Positions 1-9,769 of a stretch of 64,000 nucleotides of DNA are shown one piece after another. The notes under the pieces are model-generated. The model searched no databases, was not told the DNA's origin, and saw only the letters and a program-made list of their open reading frames with translations. The stretch comes from Paludibacteraceae bacterium. GTDB lineage: Bacteria; Bacteroidota; Bacteroidia; Bacteroidales; Paludibacteraceae. The stretch spans positions 98,034-162,033 of the forward strand of contig JAFTSS010000027.1 in the NCBI GenBank assembly GCA_017467185.1, given 5' to 3'. The position numbers and the translations under genes were made by a program. The stretch's first letter is position 1, and the number at the start of each line of letters is the position of its first letter.

Positions 1-1448
1 CTCAAGCCGAGCTTCATACAAAAATCTCTGAAGCCGAAACTCAAGAAGTAAAAGTAAAAGCACTTCGTGATTCTACTAACAAATTAAACAAAACAAAAGA
101 AGATTTAATTGAACAACAAAACGAAGCCCAAAGTGCCGTTGACAAATGTAATAGCGAAATAGATACTATCAATACTCTTATCGAAGAGAAAAACAAACAA
201 ATTGCTGAAGCTAAAAATCGCATAAGTCAATCAATCACTACCAACGATTGGCCAGTAGATTGGAAAATATCGCCACTTGAATTTGCACAAACTCTAAAAA
301 CATCCGCTGACACCTACAATACTAATGTCAATAAACTTACCAAATTACAATCGGAATACAAGTCAGCCGAAATTGAAAACAAAACAATATTTACCACTAT
401 CAATCTCATCAAAGAGATTATGCCTGAGTGGGTTACTCTTGCTACTGATGAAATTGAATTCAAAGCGAATTTATTCAATTTTGTAACCAATATAAGCAAT
501 TCGCTAACCGAAACTACTACTCAATTAAACTCTGCCCTCGAAACTATCAAAGATAGAACCGAAAAACTTAATCAATTCTTCACCGACAAACCTCATCTCA
601 ATATCGACCGCTTATACGAACTCAATCAACTATCATCTAGTCAAATAACCATTGAATCAACTTCACTCAACAAAGCTCGCACCGATATAGCAACAACTCT
701 CTCTCGACTTAACGACACTCAAAACGAACAAAAAATTCATCAAGAAAACAAACCAAACATAACTGAAGAAGATACACTGGATAATCTCAATGAACACAAC
801 AAAAAAATCAACGAACATCTTGATAAATACAACCAAGAAATAGGTGCAATAAAGCAAGAATTAAAAATAAACGAAGAGAATGAAAAACGGTTAGGTAAAC
901 TAATTGAAGATGCTAATAACAAACAACTTGAATATCAAAAATGGCATAATATAAATCAAATTATTGGCGATGCAAAAGGTGAAAAATTCCGCAAAATAGC
1001 ACAAAGTTATGTATTATCAAACTTAATACACACTGCCAATAGTTATATGAAAACTCTTTCCGATCGTTATATTCTGAAAGTTATACCTGGTACGTTTGTT
1101 ATTTCACTAGAAGATGCCTATCAAGGATATGCATCTCGTGCAGCAAGTACAATTTCTGGTGGCGAAAGCTTCCTTGTTTCTCTTTCGTTAGCCCTCGCTC
1201 TAAGCAATATTGGCCATAATTTATCTGCTGACACTCTATTTATTGACGAAGGCTTCGGCACACTCAGCGGTGAACCTCTACAAAATGCAATAAACACACT
1301 GCGTTCACTACATAACAAAGCAGGCAGACATGTAGGTATTATATCTCATGTTGAAGAATTACAAGAACGAATTCCTGTACAAATACAAGTAAATCAAGAA
1401 AATAACAGTTCAAGCAGTAAAATCAAAATTGTTCCTGAAAACAACTAA
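1..1448 (+). CDS. sbcC: SbcC nuclease ATPase subunit, C-terminal part (5' end outside window)
   Basis: C-terminal part of SbcC, the Rad50-like ATPase of the SbcCD complex that cleaves DNA hairpins and double-strand ends. The frame is open from base 3, so the gene starts before the window. The first ~300 codons seen are rich in Lys, Glu, Asn and Gln with coiled-coil character. The ATPase half follows: ABC signature TISGGESFLVSLSLALAL near 1150-1205, Walker B and D-loop LFIDEGFGTLSG near 1237-1272, and the His-loop GIISHVEELQERIP near 1336-1377. Stop TAA at 1446-1448. Repeat debris follows, and the next gene (rho) converges on it. sbcD would be expected upstream, out of view. Confidence 0.93.
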   Translation, partial: QAELHTKISEAETQEVKVKALRDSTNKLNKTKEDLIEQQNEAQSAVDKCNSEIDTINTLIEEKNKQIAEAKNRISQSITTNDWPVDWKISPLEFAQTLKTSADTYNTNVNKLTKLQSEYKSAEIENKTIFTTINLIKEIMPEWVTLATDEIEFKANLFNFVTNISNSLTETTTQLNSALETIKDRTEKLNQFFTDKPHLNIDRLYELNQLSSSQITIESTSLNKARTDIATTLSRLNDTQNEQKIHQENKPNITEEDTLDNLNEHNKKINEHLDKYNQEIGAIKQELKINEENEKRLGKLIEDANNKQLEYQKWHNINQIIGDAKGEKFRKIAQSYVLSNLIHTANSYMKTLSDRYILKVIPGTFVISLEDAYQGYASRAASTISGGESFLVSLSLALALSNIGHNLSADTLFIDEGFGTLSGEPLQNAINTLRSLHNKAGRHVGIISHVEELQERIPVQIQVNQENNSSSSKIKIVPENN

Positions 1449-1450
1449 TT

Positions 1451-1600
1451 TAACGTCTATTCGATATAAAAATCTGCATGACATTCATGTAATCCGTAGA
1501 GCGTTTTTTTACGTAGCAAAAAAGCAAATTCAACAAAACTTCCCCTCATTGTAGGGACGCACGGCTCGTGCGTTCGTTCTATATCTCTGCAGAACAGAGA
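1451..1600 (+). repeat. Truncated copy 1 of repeat family R1
   Basis: Starts with TAACGTCTATTCGATATA, the terminal motif of family R1 (complete copies at 14642, 24204 and 33170), and runs through the internal palindrome GTAGGGACGCACGGCTCGTG at 1551. The opposite terminus is missing, so this is a fragment. It matches the fragment starting at 1708 closely over more than 100 bases. Confidence 0.75.
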
Positions 1601-1634
1601 GGTATATAATAAAAAATTGATTACTACCCGATAA

Positions 1635-1690
1635 AATAAAACCCCTCCCCACTTAGTGGACCTCCCCTAAAACAGGGGAGGAATATGAAC
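1635..1690. repeat. Short C/G-run palindromic repeat, copy 1 of 3
   Basis: A C-rich arm (CCTCCCCTAAAACAGGGGAGG, loop AAAA) forms a compact hairpin followed by AATATGAA. Near-identical units occur at 8676-8726 and 33988-34036, the last lying between cas1 and cas2. All three are intergenic. Confidence 0.6.
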
Positions 1691-1707
1691 ACCAACAAGC
1701 ATATTTA

Positions 1708-1860
1708 ACACAAATTCGATATAAAAAATCCACATGACATTCATGTAATCCGTAGAGCGTTTTTTACATAGCAAAAGAGCAAATTCAGCAAAACTTCCCC
1801 TCATTGTAGGGACGCACGGCTCGTGCGTCCGTTTAATATATTTGCAAGACAGAGATTTTG
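1708..1860 (+). repeat. Truncated copy 2 of repeat family R1
   Basis: Begins TAACACAAATTCGATATA and contains the palindrome GTAGGGACGCACGGCTCGTG at 1806. It duplicates most of 1451-1576 about 256 bases away. The far terminus is absent. With copy 1 it fills the gap between sbcC and rho, in which I see no gene. Confidence 0.75.
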
Positions 1861-1883
1861 CACTTAAGACGTGAAAAATATAG

Positions 1884-1916
1884 AAAAGGCTGCATCATCA
1901 TCGTGATACAGCCTTT
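1884..1916 (-). terminator. Rho-independent-type terminator after rho
   Basis: Inverted repeat AAAAGGCTG ... CAGCCTTT with an inner ATCA/TGAT pair. On the minus strand the stem is followed by a T-rich stretch. It lies 23 bases past the rho stop codon. Confidence 0.75.
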
Positions 1917-1938
1917 CTCATACATCATATTATGTGTA

Positions 1939-3771
1939 TCAATCTCCATTAATGGAAACGAGAAATTCGGCGTTGTCTTTTGTTCGCTCCATGCGCTCTT
2001 TGAGGAATTCCATTGCCTCGGTTACGTTCATATCTGAAAGATAGTTGCGCAATACCCACATGCGACTTAATACATCTTTTGGCAATAAAAGGTCGTCTTT
2101 ACGTGTAGATGAAGCCATTATATCAACCGCAGGGAATATGCGTTTGTTGGCTAATTGACGATTTAATTGGAGTTCCATATTACCTGTACCCTTAAACTCT
2201 TCGAAGATTACATCATCCATCTTACTACCTGTATCAGTAAGGGCTGTAGCAATAATTGTAAGCGAACCACCATTTTCGATGTTACGAGCAGCACCAAAGA
2301 AACGCTTTGGTTTGTGGAGAGCATAAGCATCTACTCCACCCGATAACACTTTACCTGAAGCTGGCAAGAAAGTATTGTAAGCACGAGCGAGACGTGTGAT
2401 TGAGTCAAGCAAAATTACAACATCGTGACCACATTCTACAAGACGTTTTGCCTTTTCGTGTACCATAGTGGCAACCTTAATGTGATGCTCTGCCGACTCA
2501 TCGAAGGTAGAAGAAACAACCTCCGCACGTACACTGCGTGACATATCTGTAACCTCTTCAGGACGCTCGTCAATAAGCAAAATAATCATATATACATCAG
2601 GGTGATGCTCTAGTATAGAGTTTGCTATATCTTTAAGTAACATAGTCTTACCAGTTTTAGGTTGAGCCACAATAAGACCACGTTGACCTTTACCGATAGG
2701 AGCAAACAAATCGACTATACGACTTGATAGCGAAGCTGGTTTGCCTGGTGTCGTAAGTTGAAATTTTTCGTCTGGAAATATAGGTGTAAGATGTTCGAAT
2801 GGGACACGGTCGCGCACTTTTTCAGGAGGTAAACCATTAATTTTTAAAGCACGGACAAGCGGGAAAAATTTTTCGCCTTCGCGTGGTGGACGAATATTAC
2901 CTTCGACAGTATCGCCTGTTTTTAATCCGTAAGCTTTAATTTGTGCTGCACTAACATAGATGTCATCGGGCGATGAAAGATAGTTATATTCAGCCGAACG
3001 AAGGAATCCATAACCATCTTGCATCATTTCGAGTGTACCAATACCGACGAGAATATCATCGAATTCATACATTTTTTCTCCTTCTGCAAGAGCTATGTTT
3101 TTAGGCTGATTGTTTTGATTAGGTGTCTGCTGAGTTGGCTGATTATTAGCCTTATTTTTTTTCTCTTTAGATTGTTGAGGCTGTTGCTGTGGCTTATTTT
3201 GTTGAGGTGCAGGTTGTTGTTTAGACTGTTGAACTTGAGGTTCTTTTACAGGTTTTGGTTGTGATGCAGGTTGCTGAACTTGAGAAGGTTGCACTGGTGC
3301 AACATCATTCTCTTGAGCAATAGTAGTTTTTGGTTGCTCTTCTATTTTTGCGGTATTTTCAACGACTTTATCTGCTTTTTTTATTTTCTTATTTTTTTGT
3401 TTATTAACTACTGCTTTATTCAACTCTTTTGTATTTTCAGTAGCTACAGAATCCTTTTGAGGTACTATCTCTTGTACTTTAATTGCAGGTGCAACTACTT
3501 TTTTCTCAGGTTTAGATTCTGAAACTATAGTCTTTTCTATTACACTAATACCACCCTCTTCCGAAACCACTTTTTTCGCAACACGTACACGTTGTTTTTT
3601 AGCCTTACCATCGTCTTTTTTTTCGACAGATGTAACAATAGCTTGTTGGTCTAAAATAGCATATATCAATGCATCAGGTGCTAAAGAATTAGCTTTTTTC
3701 ACACCTAATTCCTGTGCTATACTCAAAAGTTCATCTTGACTTTTGCCTCTAAGTTCTAAGATATTATACAT
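1939..3771 (-). CDS. rho: Transcription termination factor Rho
   Basis: Hexameric RNA helicase/ATPase that ends transcription. The N-terminus ([20 protein letters not shown]) is the Rho N-domain helix bundle. Residues of roughly 45-230 are a Lys/Gln/Pro/Asn-rich low-complexity insertion with poly-Q-like stretches. The RNA-binding CSD segment ([21 protein letters not shown]) follows, then the Walker A loop AQPKTGKT near residue 370, Walker [17 protein letters not shown] and the Q/R-loop region [22 protein letters not shown]. At 610 residues it is much longer than the ~420 of E. coli Rho; long insertions between N-domain and CSD are known in Bacteroidota. It is a single gene with its own promoter at 3857-3888 and terminator at 1884-1916. 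Confidence 0.97.
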   Translation of the reverse strand: MYNILELRGKSQDELLSIAQELGVKKANSLAPDALIYAILDQQAIVTSVEKKDDGKAKKQRVRVAKKVVSEEGGISVIEKTIVSESKPEKKVVAPAIKVQEIVPQKDSVATENTKELNKAVVNKQKNKKIKKADKVVENTAKIEEQPKTTIAQENDVAPVQPSQVQQPASQPKPVKEPQVQQSKQQPAPQQNKPQQQPQQSKEKKNKANNQPTQQTPNQNNQPKNIALAEGEKMYEFDDILVGIGTLEMMQDGYGFLRSAEYNYLSSPDDIYVSAAQIKAYGLKTGDTVEGNIRPPREGEKFFPLVRALKINGLPPEKVRDRVPFEHLTPIFPDEKFQLTTPGKPASLSSRIVDLFAPIGKGQRGLIVAQPKTGKTMLLKDIANSILEHHPDVYMIILLIDERPEEVTDMSRSVRAEVVSSTFDESAEHHIKVATMVHEKAKRLVECGHDVVILLDSITRLARAYNTFLPASGKVLSGGVDAYALHKPKRFFGAARNIENGGSLTIIATALTDTGSKMDDVIFEEFKGTGNMELQLNRQLANKRIFPAVDIMASSTRKDDLLLPKDVLSRMWVLRNYLSDMNVTEAMEFLKERMERTKDNAEFLVSINGD

Positions 3772-3856
3772 AAATTTCGATTTGAAATTTTATTTTTTGG
3801 GGGAAATTTAAATCGAAGGAATCGATTTGCTAGGGATTATTTTTGTTTTTCGGATG

Positions 3857-3888
3857 CAAAATTACGAAAAAATATTTAAATACGCAAA
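3857..3888 (-). promoter_or_regulatory. Bacteroidota-type promoter of rho
   Basis: Read on the minus strand: TTTG (3888-3885), 20 bases, TAATTTTG (3864-3857), matching the TTTG / TAnnTTTG consensus of the Bacteroidota primary sigma factor. It predicts a 5' leader of about 80 bases before the rho ATG at 3771. Confidence 0.75.
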
Positions 3889-4013
3889 TCTTAGTTGAAA
3901 ATGAATATTATATGGCATAAAAATATACCGTACTATTACATTCAACTTTAGGGCTTATTTAATCGTCAAGTCCATAAGCAACTAACTCAACTTATAATTT
4001 GTTGTTTTTTATT

Positions 4014-4045
4014 ATTGCAAATCTAATAATTATTTTGTAAATTTG
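4014..4045 (+). promoter_or_regulatory. Promoter of the glycosyltransferase gene
   Basis: ATTG (4014-4017), 20 bases, TAAATTTG (4038-4045). The -7 box fits the TAnnTTTG consensus and the -33 box matches TTTG in three of four bases. The ATG follows at 4094. The rest of 3889-4093 shows nothing else. Confidence 0.65.
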
Positions 4046-4093
4046 CATGTTTTATAAAAGATTACACATAATCGCATAAATATAACATTAATA

Positions 4094-5251
4094 ATGTCAT
4101 TATCAATAATATATTATATTCTACTTGCAATACTTTTCCTATCACTTATCATTCAGTTAGGATTTTATTTTATACCCTATACTGCTATTTTGCGTCGTAC
4201 TCGCAAAATAAAAAAAGGGAATGTACCTCATAATATCGAACAACCTCCTGTTTCTATAATTATTTGTGCAAGAAATGAAGGAGAAAACCTTCGTCGCTTT
4301 TTACCTCTTGTACTAGAACAAGATTATCTTAACTATGAAGTGATTATCGTAAATGATGGGTCATGTGATGACACAGAAGATATAATCAAAGACCTACAAA
4401 AAGTTTACCAAAATCTTTACATCACCAATATTCCACAAGAAACACGCATTATTAGTCACAAAAAATTGGCTATCACTGTAGGTGTAAAAGCTGCTAAAAA
4501 CGAAATTCTATTGTTTACCGATGCCGATTGTCGTCCACTTACCCCAAATTGGATTACTACTATGGTACGCAACTTCGACGAACAAACAGAATTTGTTATT
4601 GGACATGGCAACTATTATCGTGAGAAGGGCTTTGTAAGCAAAATGGTTTCGTATGACACTCTAACTATTGCTATGCAATATATGGGTTTTGCTCTATTAG
4701 GTCATCCATACATGGGTGTTGGACGAAATATGGCTTACCGCAAAAGCACTTTTTTTAGACTCAAAGGTTTTGCTGGATTTTTACATATTGCATCGGGCGA
4801 TGACGACCTATTAATAAATGCTTTCGGAAAAAAACATAACACTCGCATTGAACCTTCATGTGAAGCCGAAACCTTATCGCTACCCAAAACTACATTCCGT
4901 GATTGGTATTACCAGAAATTACGTCATCTCAGCACTGTTGATGTTTATAAATCAGGTAGTAAATTGTGGGTGGGACTTGAGCCTTTTTCGCGTGGATTAT
5001 TCTATCTTACAACTCTATTGCTAATTATTTTAGGTTATAACAACCCTATATTACTTGCTATTACAATAGGTTCGTTTTTATTTCGCTTTCTAGTACAACT
5101 AATTATTATAAATTCAACGGCTAAAGTATATAAAGACAAAGGCTTTGGATTATCAATTATTTTATTCGACATCCTATTGCCTCTAATCACACTCTACATA
5201 CTCACAATTGGGAAAATATTCCGCCGTAAAGCCAAATTTATTTGGAAATAA
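4094..5251 (+). CDS. Membrane family-2 glycosyltransferase
   Basis: Predicted integral-membrane GT-A glycosyltransferase of family GT2. Residues 5-30 form a transmembrane helix. The catalytic domain starts at about residue 50 with VSIIICARNEGENLRRFLP, followed by VIIVNDGSCDDTEDI (nucleotide-sugar binding), the metal-binding DADC in LLFTDADCRPL, the acceptor-loop ASGDDDLL and a QKLRHLST segment equivalent to the Q-x-x-R-W motif. Three hydrophobic helices follow near residues 300-375. Substrate cannot be read from sequence; a role in cell-envelope glycan or glycolipid synthesis is inferred. It stands alone and is followed at once by a hairpin element at 5253. Confidence 0.85.
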   Translation: MSLSIIYYILLAILFLSLIIQLGFYFIPYTAILRRTRKIKKGNVPHNIEQPPVSIIICARNEGENLRRFLPLVLEQDYLNYEVIIVNDGSCDDTEDIIKDLQKVYQNLYITNIPQETRIISHKKLAITVGVKAAKNEILLFTDADCRPLTPNWITTMVRNFDEQTEFVIGHGNYYREKGFVSKMVSYDTLTIAMQYMGFALLGHPYMGVGRNMAYRKSTFFRLKGFAGFLHIASGDDDLLINAFGKKHNTRIEPSCEAETLSLPKTTFRDWYYQKLRHLSTVDVYKSGSKLWVGLEPFSRGLFYLTTLLLIILGYNNPILLAITIGSFLFRFLVQLIIINSTAKVYKDKGFGLSIILFDILLPLITLYILTIGKIFRRKAKFIWK

Positions 5252-5252
5252 T

Positions 5253-5456
5253 ATAGGGGACTTCTATAAATTGCCTTGTTAATAAAATTTGAATTTTTAG
5301 TAAGCAGATTATTAGTTTTTTATTTTGACTAAATAGCGAGCTATTTGGCAAAATAAAAGGCTAATAAGGTGCCGCTAAAAAACAAATTTTATACAAGAGT
5401 TTTTAGGGTTTTTAATAAAAATTAAATAAAACGTGAAATTTATAGAAGTCCCCTAT
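5253..5456. mobile_element. MITE-like 204-bp element with perfect 20-bp terminal inverted repeats
   Basis: The left end ATAGGGGACTTCTATAAATT (5253-5272) is the exact reverse complement of 5437-5456. Inside, 5311-5365 is an almost complete palindrome centred on AAATAGC-GA-GCTATTT, and the segments between also pair in part, so the whole element can fold into one long hairpin. There is no ORF and no obvious target duplication (flanks aat / gtt). It begins two bases past the glycosyltransferase stop, so it could also act as a strong terminator. Confidence 0.75.
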
Positions 5457-5654
5457 GTTTTATTCAATAATTTTTACTAAATTTGCACTTATTAATAAAA
5501 CATTGACGAGGCAAAGTTGAGTAAACAAACGGACGTACAAGCCGTACGTTCTTACGACCTCGCTACTCGCTACTAATAATCTAATCTAAAAAATATAAAT
5601 TCGCGAAGCGAATAAGTCTTGCTACTCGCTACTCGCTACTAACAGTCTAAAAAT
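5457..5654 (+). promoter_or_regulatory. Promoter region of the DUF349 gene with heptamer repeats
   Basis: A -7 box TAAATTTG lies at 5478-5485; no clear -33 box is seen. The predicted leader contains the palindrome GGACGTACAAGCCGTACGTTC at 5531-5551 (wobble arms, related to the R1 palindrome) and two short seven-base tandem arrays, TCGCTAC x2 near 5562-5576 and TACTCGC-type units near 5624-5641, directly before the ATG at 5655. Confidence 0.55.
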
Positions 5655-7364
5655 ATGGATGCACAAGAATTCATTACAGAACAAAATTTTGATCCACAAC
5701 AACTCGCAACACTTAACCGCGAAGAGTTAGTTAACACTCTCAAAGAGATTGTAGAAAATGGTGAAATAACAGCTATCAAAGAGCAAGTTGATTGTATCAA
5801 ACAGTTGTTTTACAAACGTCATCAACAAGAACTTGCAGAGGCTACAGCACAAGAAGAAGTTGAGGTTGAAAATGGCGAAAATGTAGAACCAAAACAAAAA
5901 CAAGCCGACCCTATTGAGGCAGAATTTAAGGCTGTAATGGGCATCTATCGTGAAAAACGTGCAGCTTATCTTGCTGCTATCGACGCTGAGTATGCTGCTA
6001 ATTTAGAGAAAAAACAAGCCATTATTGCTAAACTCGAGGCTTTAATCGCTAACGAAGGCGACCTTAACGAAACTATTGCCGCTTTCCGCGTACTTCAAAA
6101 CGAATGGAAAGAAATCGGTCCTGTCTCTCCAACTCATGTAACAGAAATTTGGAAAGAATATAATCACTATCAAGAACAATTCTACGACCTTATAAAAATC
6201 AACGCCGCCCTCCGCGAATACGACTTCAAAAAGAATTTAGAAGATAAATCGCGCATTATTGAGCAAGCAGAGAAACTTAATGAAGAGGAAGATGTAGTTA
6301 AATCATTCCAACTACTTCAAAAACTCCATGAACAATGGCGCGAAATCGGTCCTGTAGCCCGTGAACTTCGCGACGAAATATGGAACAAATTCAAAGAGGC
6401 CTCTACCGTTATCAATAAACGTCATCAAGAGTTCTTTGAAAACCTCAAAGCTCGCGAACAAGAATTTGAAAAAGATAAAACAGAAGCTATCGAAAGTATT
6501 GAAAATATCGACACTCAAGCAATTACAACATACAAAGAGTGGGAAGAAAAAACACAAGAAGTCATTGCTCTCAACGAGAAATTCCGCTCTAACGACCCTG
6601 CTGAACGCCGCGTAATCAATCGTTTATTCAAACGTTATCGCACTGCTTGCGATCGTTTCTTCGAGGCTAAAAACGAATACTATCGTCGCATTAAGGAAGA
6701 ACTTCAATCTAATTTAGAGAAAAAACGCTTACTTGTTGAAAAAGCAGAACAACTCAAAAATAGCGAAGAATGGCGTTCTACTACCGACAAACTCATCGCA
6801 CTACAAAAAGAGTGGAAAACTATCGGTCCTACTGCTAAAAAATATAGCGACGCTATCTGGGAACGTTTTATAGCTGCTTGCGACCATTTCTTTGCTCGCA
6901 AAGAGGCTAACTTCAAAGATAAAAAAGTAGAAGAACAAGAAAATCTTCGACTTAAACTCGAGGCTATTGAAGCTCTTAAAGCGTATGAACTTACTGGCAA
7001 TGACGAAGAAGACTACTCTGCTGTCCGCCGTTTGTCGGATGCTTATCTTTCAGTAGGTCACGTACCTTACAAAGAAAAAGACAAAGTTTACAAACAATAT
7101 CAAGAGGCTCTTAACGAAAAACAAAGCAAACTCCGTTCACGCCGTCGCAATCAAGAACTTAACTTCAAAGGCGACCGCAATAAGTTGATGCGTCAATACG
7201 AAAATCTCAAACAACAAATTGCAACTTACGAAAACAATATTGGTTTCTTCAACAGTTCATCTAAAAAAGGTAATAAAATGGTAGAAGAGCTTGAACGCAA
7301 AATTCAAAACCTCAAACAAGACCTTTCTATCATCATTGAACAAATCAATGCTCTTGAAGATTAA
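5655..7364 (+). CDS. DUF349 domain protein, repeated helical domains
   Basis: Cytoplasmic, highly charged, almost entirely helical protein of 569 residues. Several copies of the DUF349 unit are visible, each with the hallmark (L)Q..WKEIGPV: LQNEWKEIGPVSPTHVTEIW, LHEQWREIGPVARELRDEIW, a divergent one around EEKTQEVIALNEKFRSND, and LQKEWKTIGPTAKKYSDAIW. An acidic linker covers residues ~65-85, and the C-terminal ~100 residues look like coiled coil. DUF349 proteins of Bacteroidota have no settled function, so none is assigned. Codons look like those of a well-expressed gene. A hairpin follows at 7401-7433. Confidence 0.88.
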   Translation: MDAQEFITEQNFDPQQLATLNREELVNTLKEIVENGEITAIKEQVDCIKQLFYKRHQQELAEATAQEEVEVENGENVEPKQKQADPIEAEFKAVMGIYREKRAAYLAAIDAEYAANLEKKQAIIAKLEALIANEGDLNETIAAFRVLQNEWKEIGPVSPTHVTEIWKEYNHYQEQFYDLIKINAALREYDFKKNLEDKSRIIEQAEKLNEEEDVVKSFQLLQKLHEQWREIGPVARELRDEIWNKFKEASTVINKRHQEFFENLKAREQEFEKDKTEAIESIENIDTQAITTYKEWEEKTQEVIALNEKFRSNDPAERRVINRLFKRYRTACDRFFEAKNEYYRRIKEELQSNLEKKRLLVEKAEQLKNSEEWRSTTDKLIALQKEWKTIGPTAKKYSDAIWERFIAACDHFFARKEANFKDKKVEEQENLRLKLEAIEALKAYELTGNDEEDYSAVRRLSDAYLSVGHVPYKEKDKVYKQYQEALNEKQSKLRSRRRNQELNFKGDRNKLMRQYENLKQQIATYENNIGFFNSSSKKGNKMVEELERKIQNLKQDLSIIIEQINALED

Positions 7365-7400
7365 CATATAGAGAAATTAATACACAGATAATATAAAAGG

Positions 7401-7433
7401 CCGAAAAACATAAAGCATTTTTATGTTTTTCGG
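7401..7433 (+). terminator. Hairpin after the DUF349 gene
   Basis: CCGAAAAACATAAA ... TTTATGTTTTTCGG is a near-perfect stem of about 14 bp. The U-tract is weak (TCGTATT), so it may be a terminator or only a transcript-end stabiliser. The next gene starts 20 bases later. Confidence 0.55.
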
Positions 7434-7452
7434 TCGTATTAAACTATAGTCT

Positions 7453-8640
7453 ATGAATTTATTAGAAAAAAAACTTGCACGCTACGATATTCCTCAAAAA
7501 GCCAAAGCAGCAGGTATTTATCCTTATTTTCGCGCTATCAGTAGCGAACAAGATTGTGAAGTTATCATTAATGGAAAAAAAGTGTTGATGTTTGGTTCTA
7601 ACTCATATCTCGGACTAACCAATCATCCAAAAGTAAAAGAGGCTGCAATCGAAGCAACTCGCAAATATGGTACAGGTTGTGCTGGTTCTCGTTTCTTAAA
7701 TGGTACACTTGATATCCACGAAGAACTTGAACGTAAAATAGCAAAATGGATTGGCAAAGAAGAAGCTATCGTCTATTCTACTGGTTTTCAAGTTAATCTC
7801 GGTGTTGTTTCTTGCATAACTGGCCGCGAAGACTATATTATTTGCGACGAATCAGACCATGCTTCTATTATTGAAGGTCGTCGTTTGTCATTCTCGAATG
7901 CATTAAAATTCAAACACAACGACATGGCTTCGCTTGAAAAAGTATTAGCTTCATGTCCTGCCGACAAAATAAAACTCATCGTTGTAGATGGTGTATTCTC
8001 AATGGAAGGCGACGTTGCTCCCCTACCAGAAATAATTGCTCTTGCAAAAAAATATAACGCACAAGTAATGGTTGATGAAGCTCATGGTGTTGGCGTATTT
8101 GGCGAACAAGGACAAGGTATTTGTCATCATCTTGGTGTAACCAACGACGTTGACCTCATCATGGGTACATTCTCTAAATCGTTTGCTTCGCTTGGTGGTT
8201 TCATTGCATGTAACTCAATTATAGCAAACTATTTACGTCATAATTCACGTAGCTATATCTTCTCGGCAAGTGCTACTCCTGGTGCTATTGGTGCAGCCAA
8301 TGCCGCACTCGATATTATGATGAACGAGCCAGAGCGAATCAAACAATTGTGGGAAGTAACAAACTATGCTCTAAAAGGTTTCCGCGAGATGGGTTGCGAA
8401 ATCGGACCTACAACCACACCTATCATTCCCCTCTACATCCGCGACAACGACAAAACATTTATGGTTACACGCGACTTGTTGGAAGAAGGTATATTCGTAA
8501 ATCCTGTTATTTCGCCTGCTGTTGCTCCTCACGACACACTTATTCGCTTCTCGCTCATGGCAACGCATACTCACGAACAAGTAGATGTTGCATTCGACAA
8601 AATAGGCAAAATATTCCGTCGCTACGACATTATTAAATAA
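7453..8640 (+). CDS. spt: Serine palmitoyltransferase (sphingolipid synthesis)
   Basis: PLP enzyme of the alpha-oxoamine synthase family that condenses L-serine with a fatty acyl-CoA or acyl-ACP to 3-ketosphinganine, the first step of the sphingolipid synthesis found in Bacteroidales. Visible motifs: GSNSYLGLTNHPKV near residue 55, the conserved GTGCAGSRFLNGT, cofactor-stacking His in CDESDHASI, VDEAHGVGVFG with the PLP-ring Asp, and the Schiff-base lysine K242 in TFSKSFASLGG. Length 395 is normal. Closely related KBL (glycine C-acetyltransferase) is the main alternative; the LEKKLARYDIPQKAKAAGIYPYFR-like start resembles Bacteroides SPT (quoted only to indicate the region, residues 4-27). ATG at 7453 follows a short AT-rich leader. 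Confidence 0.82.
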   Translation: MNLLEKKLARYDIPQKAKAAGIYPYFRAISSEQDCEVIINGKKVLMFGSNSYLGLTNHPKVKEAAIEATRKYGTGCAGSRFLNGTLDIHEELERKIAKWIGKEEAIVYSTGFQVNLGVVSCITGREDYIICDESDHASIIEGRRLSFSNALKFKHNDMASLEKVLASCPADKIKLIVVDGVFSMEGDVAPLPEIIALAKKYNAQVMVDEAHGVGVFGEQGQGICHHLGVTNDVDLIMGTFSKSFASLGGFIACNSIIANYLRHNSRSYIFSASATPGAIGAANAALDIMMNEPERIKQLWEVTNYALKGFREMGCEIGPTTTPIIPLYIRDNDKTFMVTRDLLEEGIFVNPVISPAVAPHDTLIRFSLMATHTHEQVDVAFDKIGKIFRRYDIIK

Positions 8641-8772
8641 CAGAATACAGAGTATAGATTATAGGTTATAGATTTAACCCCCTCGGTCTTCGACCACTCC
8701 CCCTAAAACAGGGGGAGAATATGAAGTAAACTCTAATCCCTAATCTCTAAACTCTAAACACTAAACTCTCAA
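8641..8772. repeat. Heptamer arrays and short palindromic repeat before panB
   Basis: Two seven-base tandem arrays are visible: 8642-8676 (CAGAATA CAGAGTA TAGATTA units) and 8729-8772 (ACTCTAA TCCCTAA TCTCTAA units). Between them, 8676-8726 holds copy 2 of the C-run/G-run hairpin repeat (others at 1635 and 33988). No promoter box is evident, so panB may be read from upstream. Confidence 0.7.
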
Positions 8773-8777
8773 TTGAT

Positions 8778-9599
8778 ATGTCAGTTCACACACCTGAAGA
8801 CGTACGCAAAGTAACCACTCATCGTCTTTTTGAGATGAAACAACGTGGTGAAAAAATCAGTATGATTACATCATACGACTACACAATGGCCTCTATTGTT
8901 GACGAAGCTGGTGTAGATGTTATTCTCGTTGGCGACTCGGCATCGAATGTCGTAGCTGGTAACGTTACTACCCTACCTATCACGCTCGACCAAATGATTT
9001 TCCTTGGCAAATCTGTTGTCAAAGCAGTAAAACGAGCTTTAGTTGTTGTTGATATGCCATTTGGTACATATCAAGTATCGGAAACAGAAGCCGTTAGCAA
9101 TGCCATAAAAATAATGAAAATCACCCATGCCGATGCGTTAAAATTGGAAGGTGGTATTGAAATTATTGATGCTGTACGCAAAATACTTGCGGCTGGTATT
9201 CCAATTATGGGACACCTCGGACTTATGCCTCAATCTATCAATAAATATGGCACTTACAACGTTCGAGCTAAGGAGCAAGACGAAGCTGAAAAACTAATTG
9301 CCGATGCAAAAGCTCTCGAAGAAGCAGGATGTTTTGCTATCGTACTCGAAAAAATACCTGCTGCATTAGCTCAACGTGTAGCCCAAGAAGTACATATCCC
9401 AATTATTGGCATTGGTGCTGGTGGTGATGTCGATGGTCAAGTGCTCGTATTACACGATATGTTAGGTATGACTAAAGGATTCTCTCCTCGTTTCCTTCGC
9501 CGCTATGCCGACCTCAACACAGTCATCAACGAGGCTGTAAGCCACTATGTTGAAGACGTTAAAAGTTGTGATTTCCCTAATAAAAATGAGCAATACTAA
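8778..9599 (+). CDS. panB: 3-methyl-2-oxobutanoate hydroxymethyltransferase
   Basis: Ketopantoate hydroxymethyltransferase: transfers a one-carbon unit from methylenetetrahydrofolate to 2-oxoisovalerate, first committed step of pantothenate and CoA synthesis. The TIM-barrel family motifs are clear: [20 protein letters not shown] near residue 26, the Mg-binding [47 protein letters not shown] with the base residue region, and [21 protein letters not shown]. 273 residues is normal. panC and panD are not adjacent. A terminator follows at 9675. Confidence 0.97.
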   Translation: MSVHTPEDVRKVTTHRLFEMKQRGEKISMITSYDYTMASIVDEAGVDVILVGDSASNVVAGNVTTLPITLDQMIFLGKSVVKAVKRALVVVDMPFGTYQVSETEAVSNAIKIMKITHADALKLEGGIEIIDAVRKILAAGIPIMGHLGLMPQSINKYGTYNVRAKEQDEAEKLIADAKALEEAGCFAIVLEKIPAALAQRVAQEVHIPIIGIGAGGDVDGQVLVLHDMLGMTKGFSPRFLRRYADLNTVINEAVSHYVEDVKSCDFPNKNEQY

Positions 9600-9674
9600 A
9601 AAATTCAATGTATATTGCGCCACAAAAAATCATAAGACCAATGATATTGGATTTTAACAAATAAATCAAAAAAA

Positions 9675-9718
9675 AGACGTATAAAGGAACGGTATAGTTT
9701 CTAAATACGTCTCTTTTG
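9675..9718 (+). terminator. Terminator after panB
   Basis: AGACGTAT (9675-9682) pairs with ATACGTCT (9705-9712), preceded by an A-run and followed by CTTTT. Confidence 0.7.
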
Positions 9719-9769
9719 CGTTACATTCTATTATGTAATTGAAAACCTATTTATTAACATTAAAATTAT

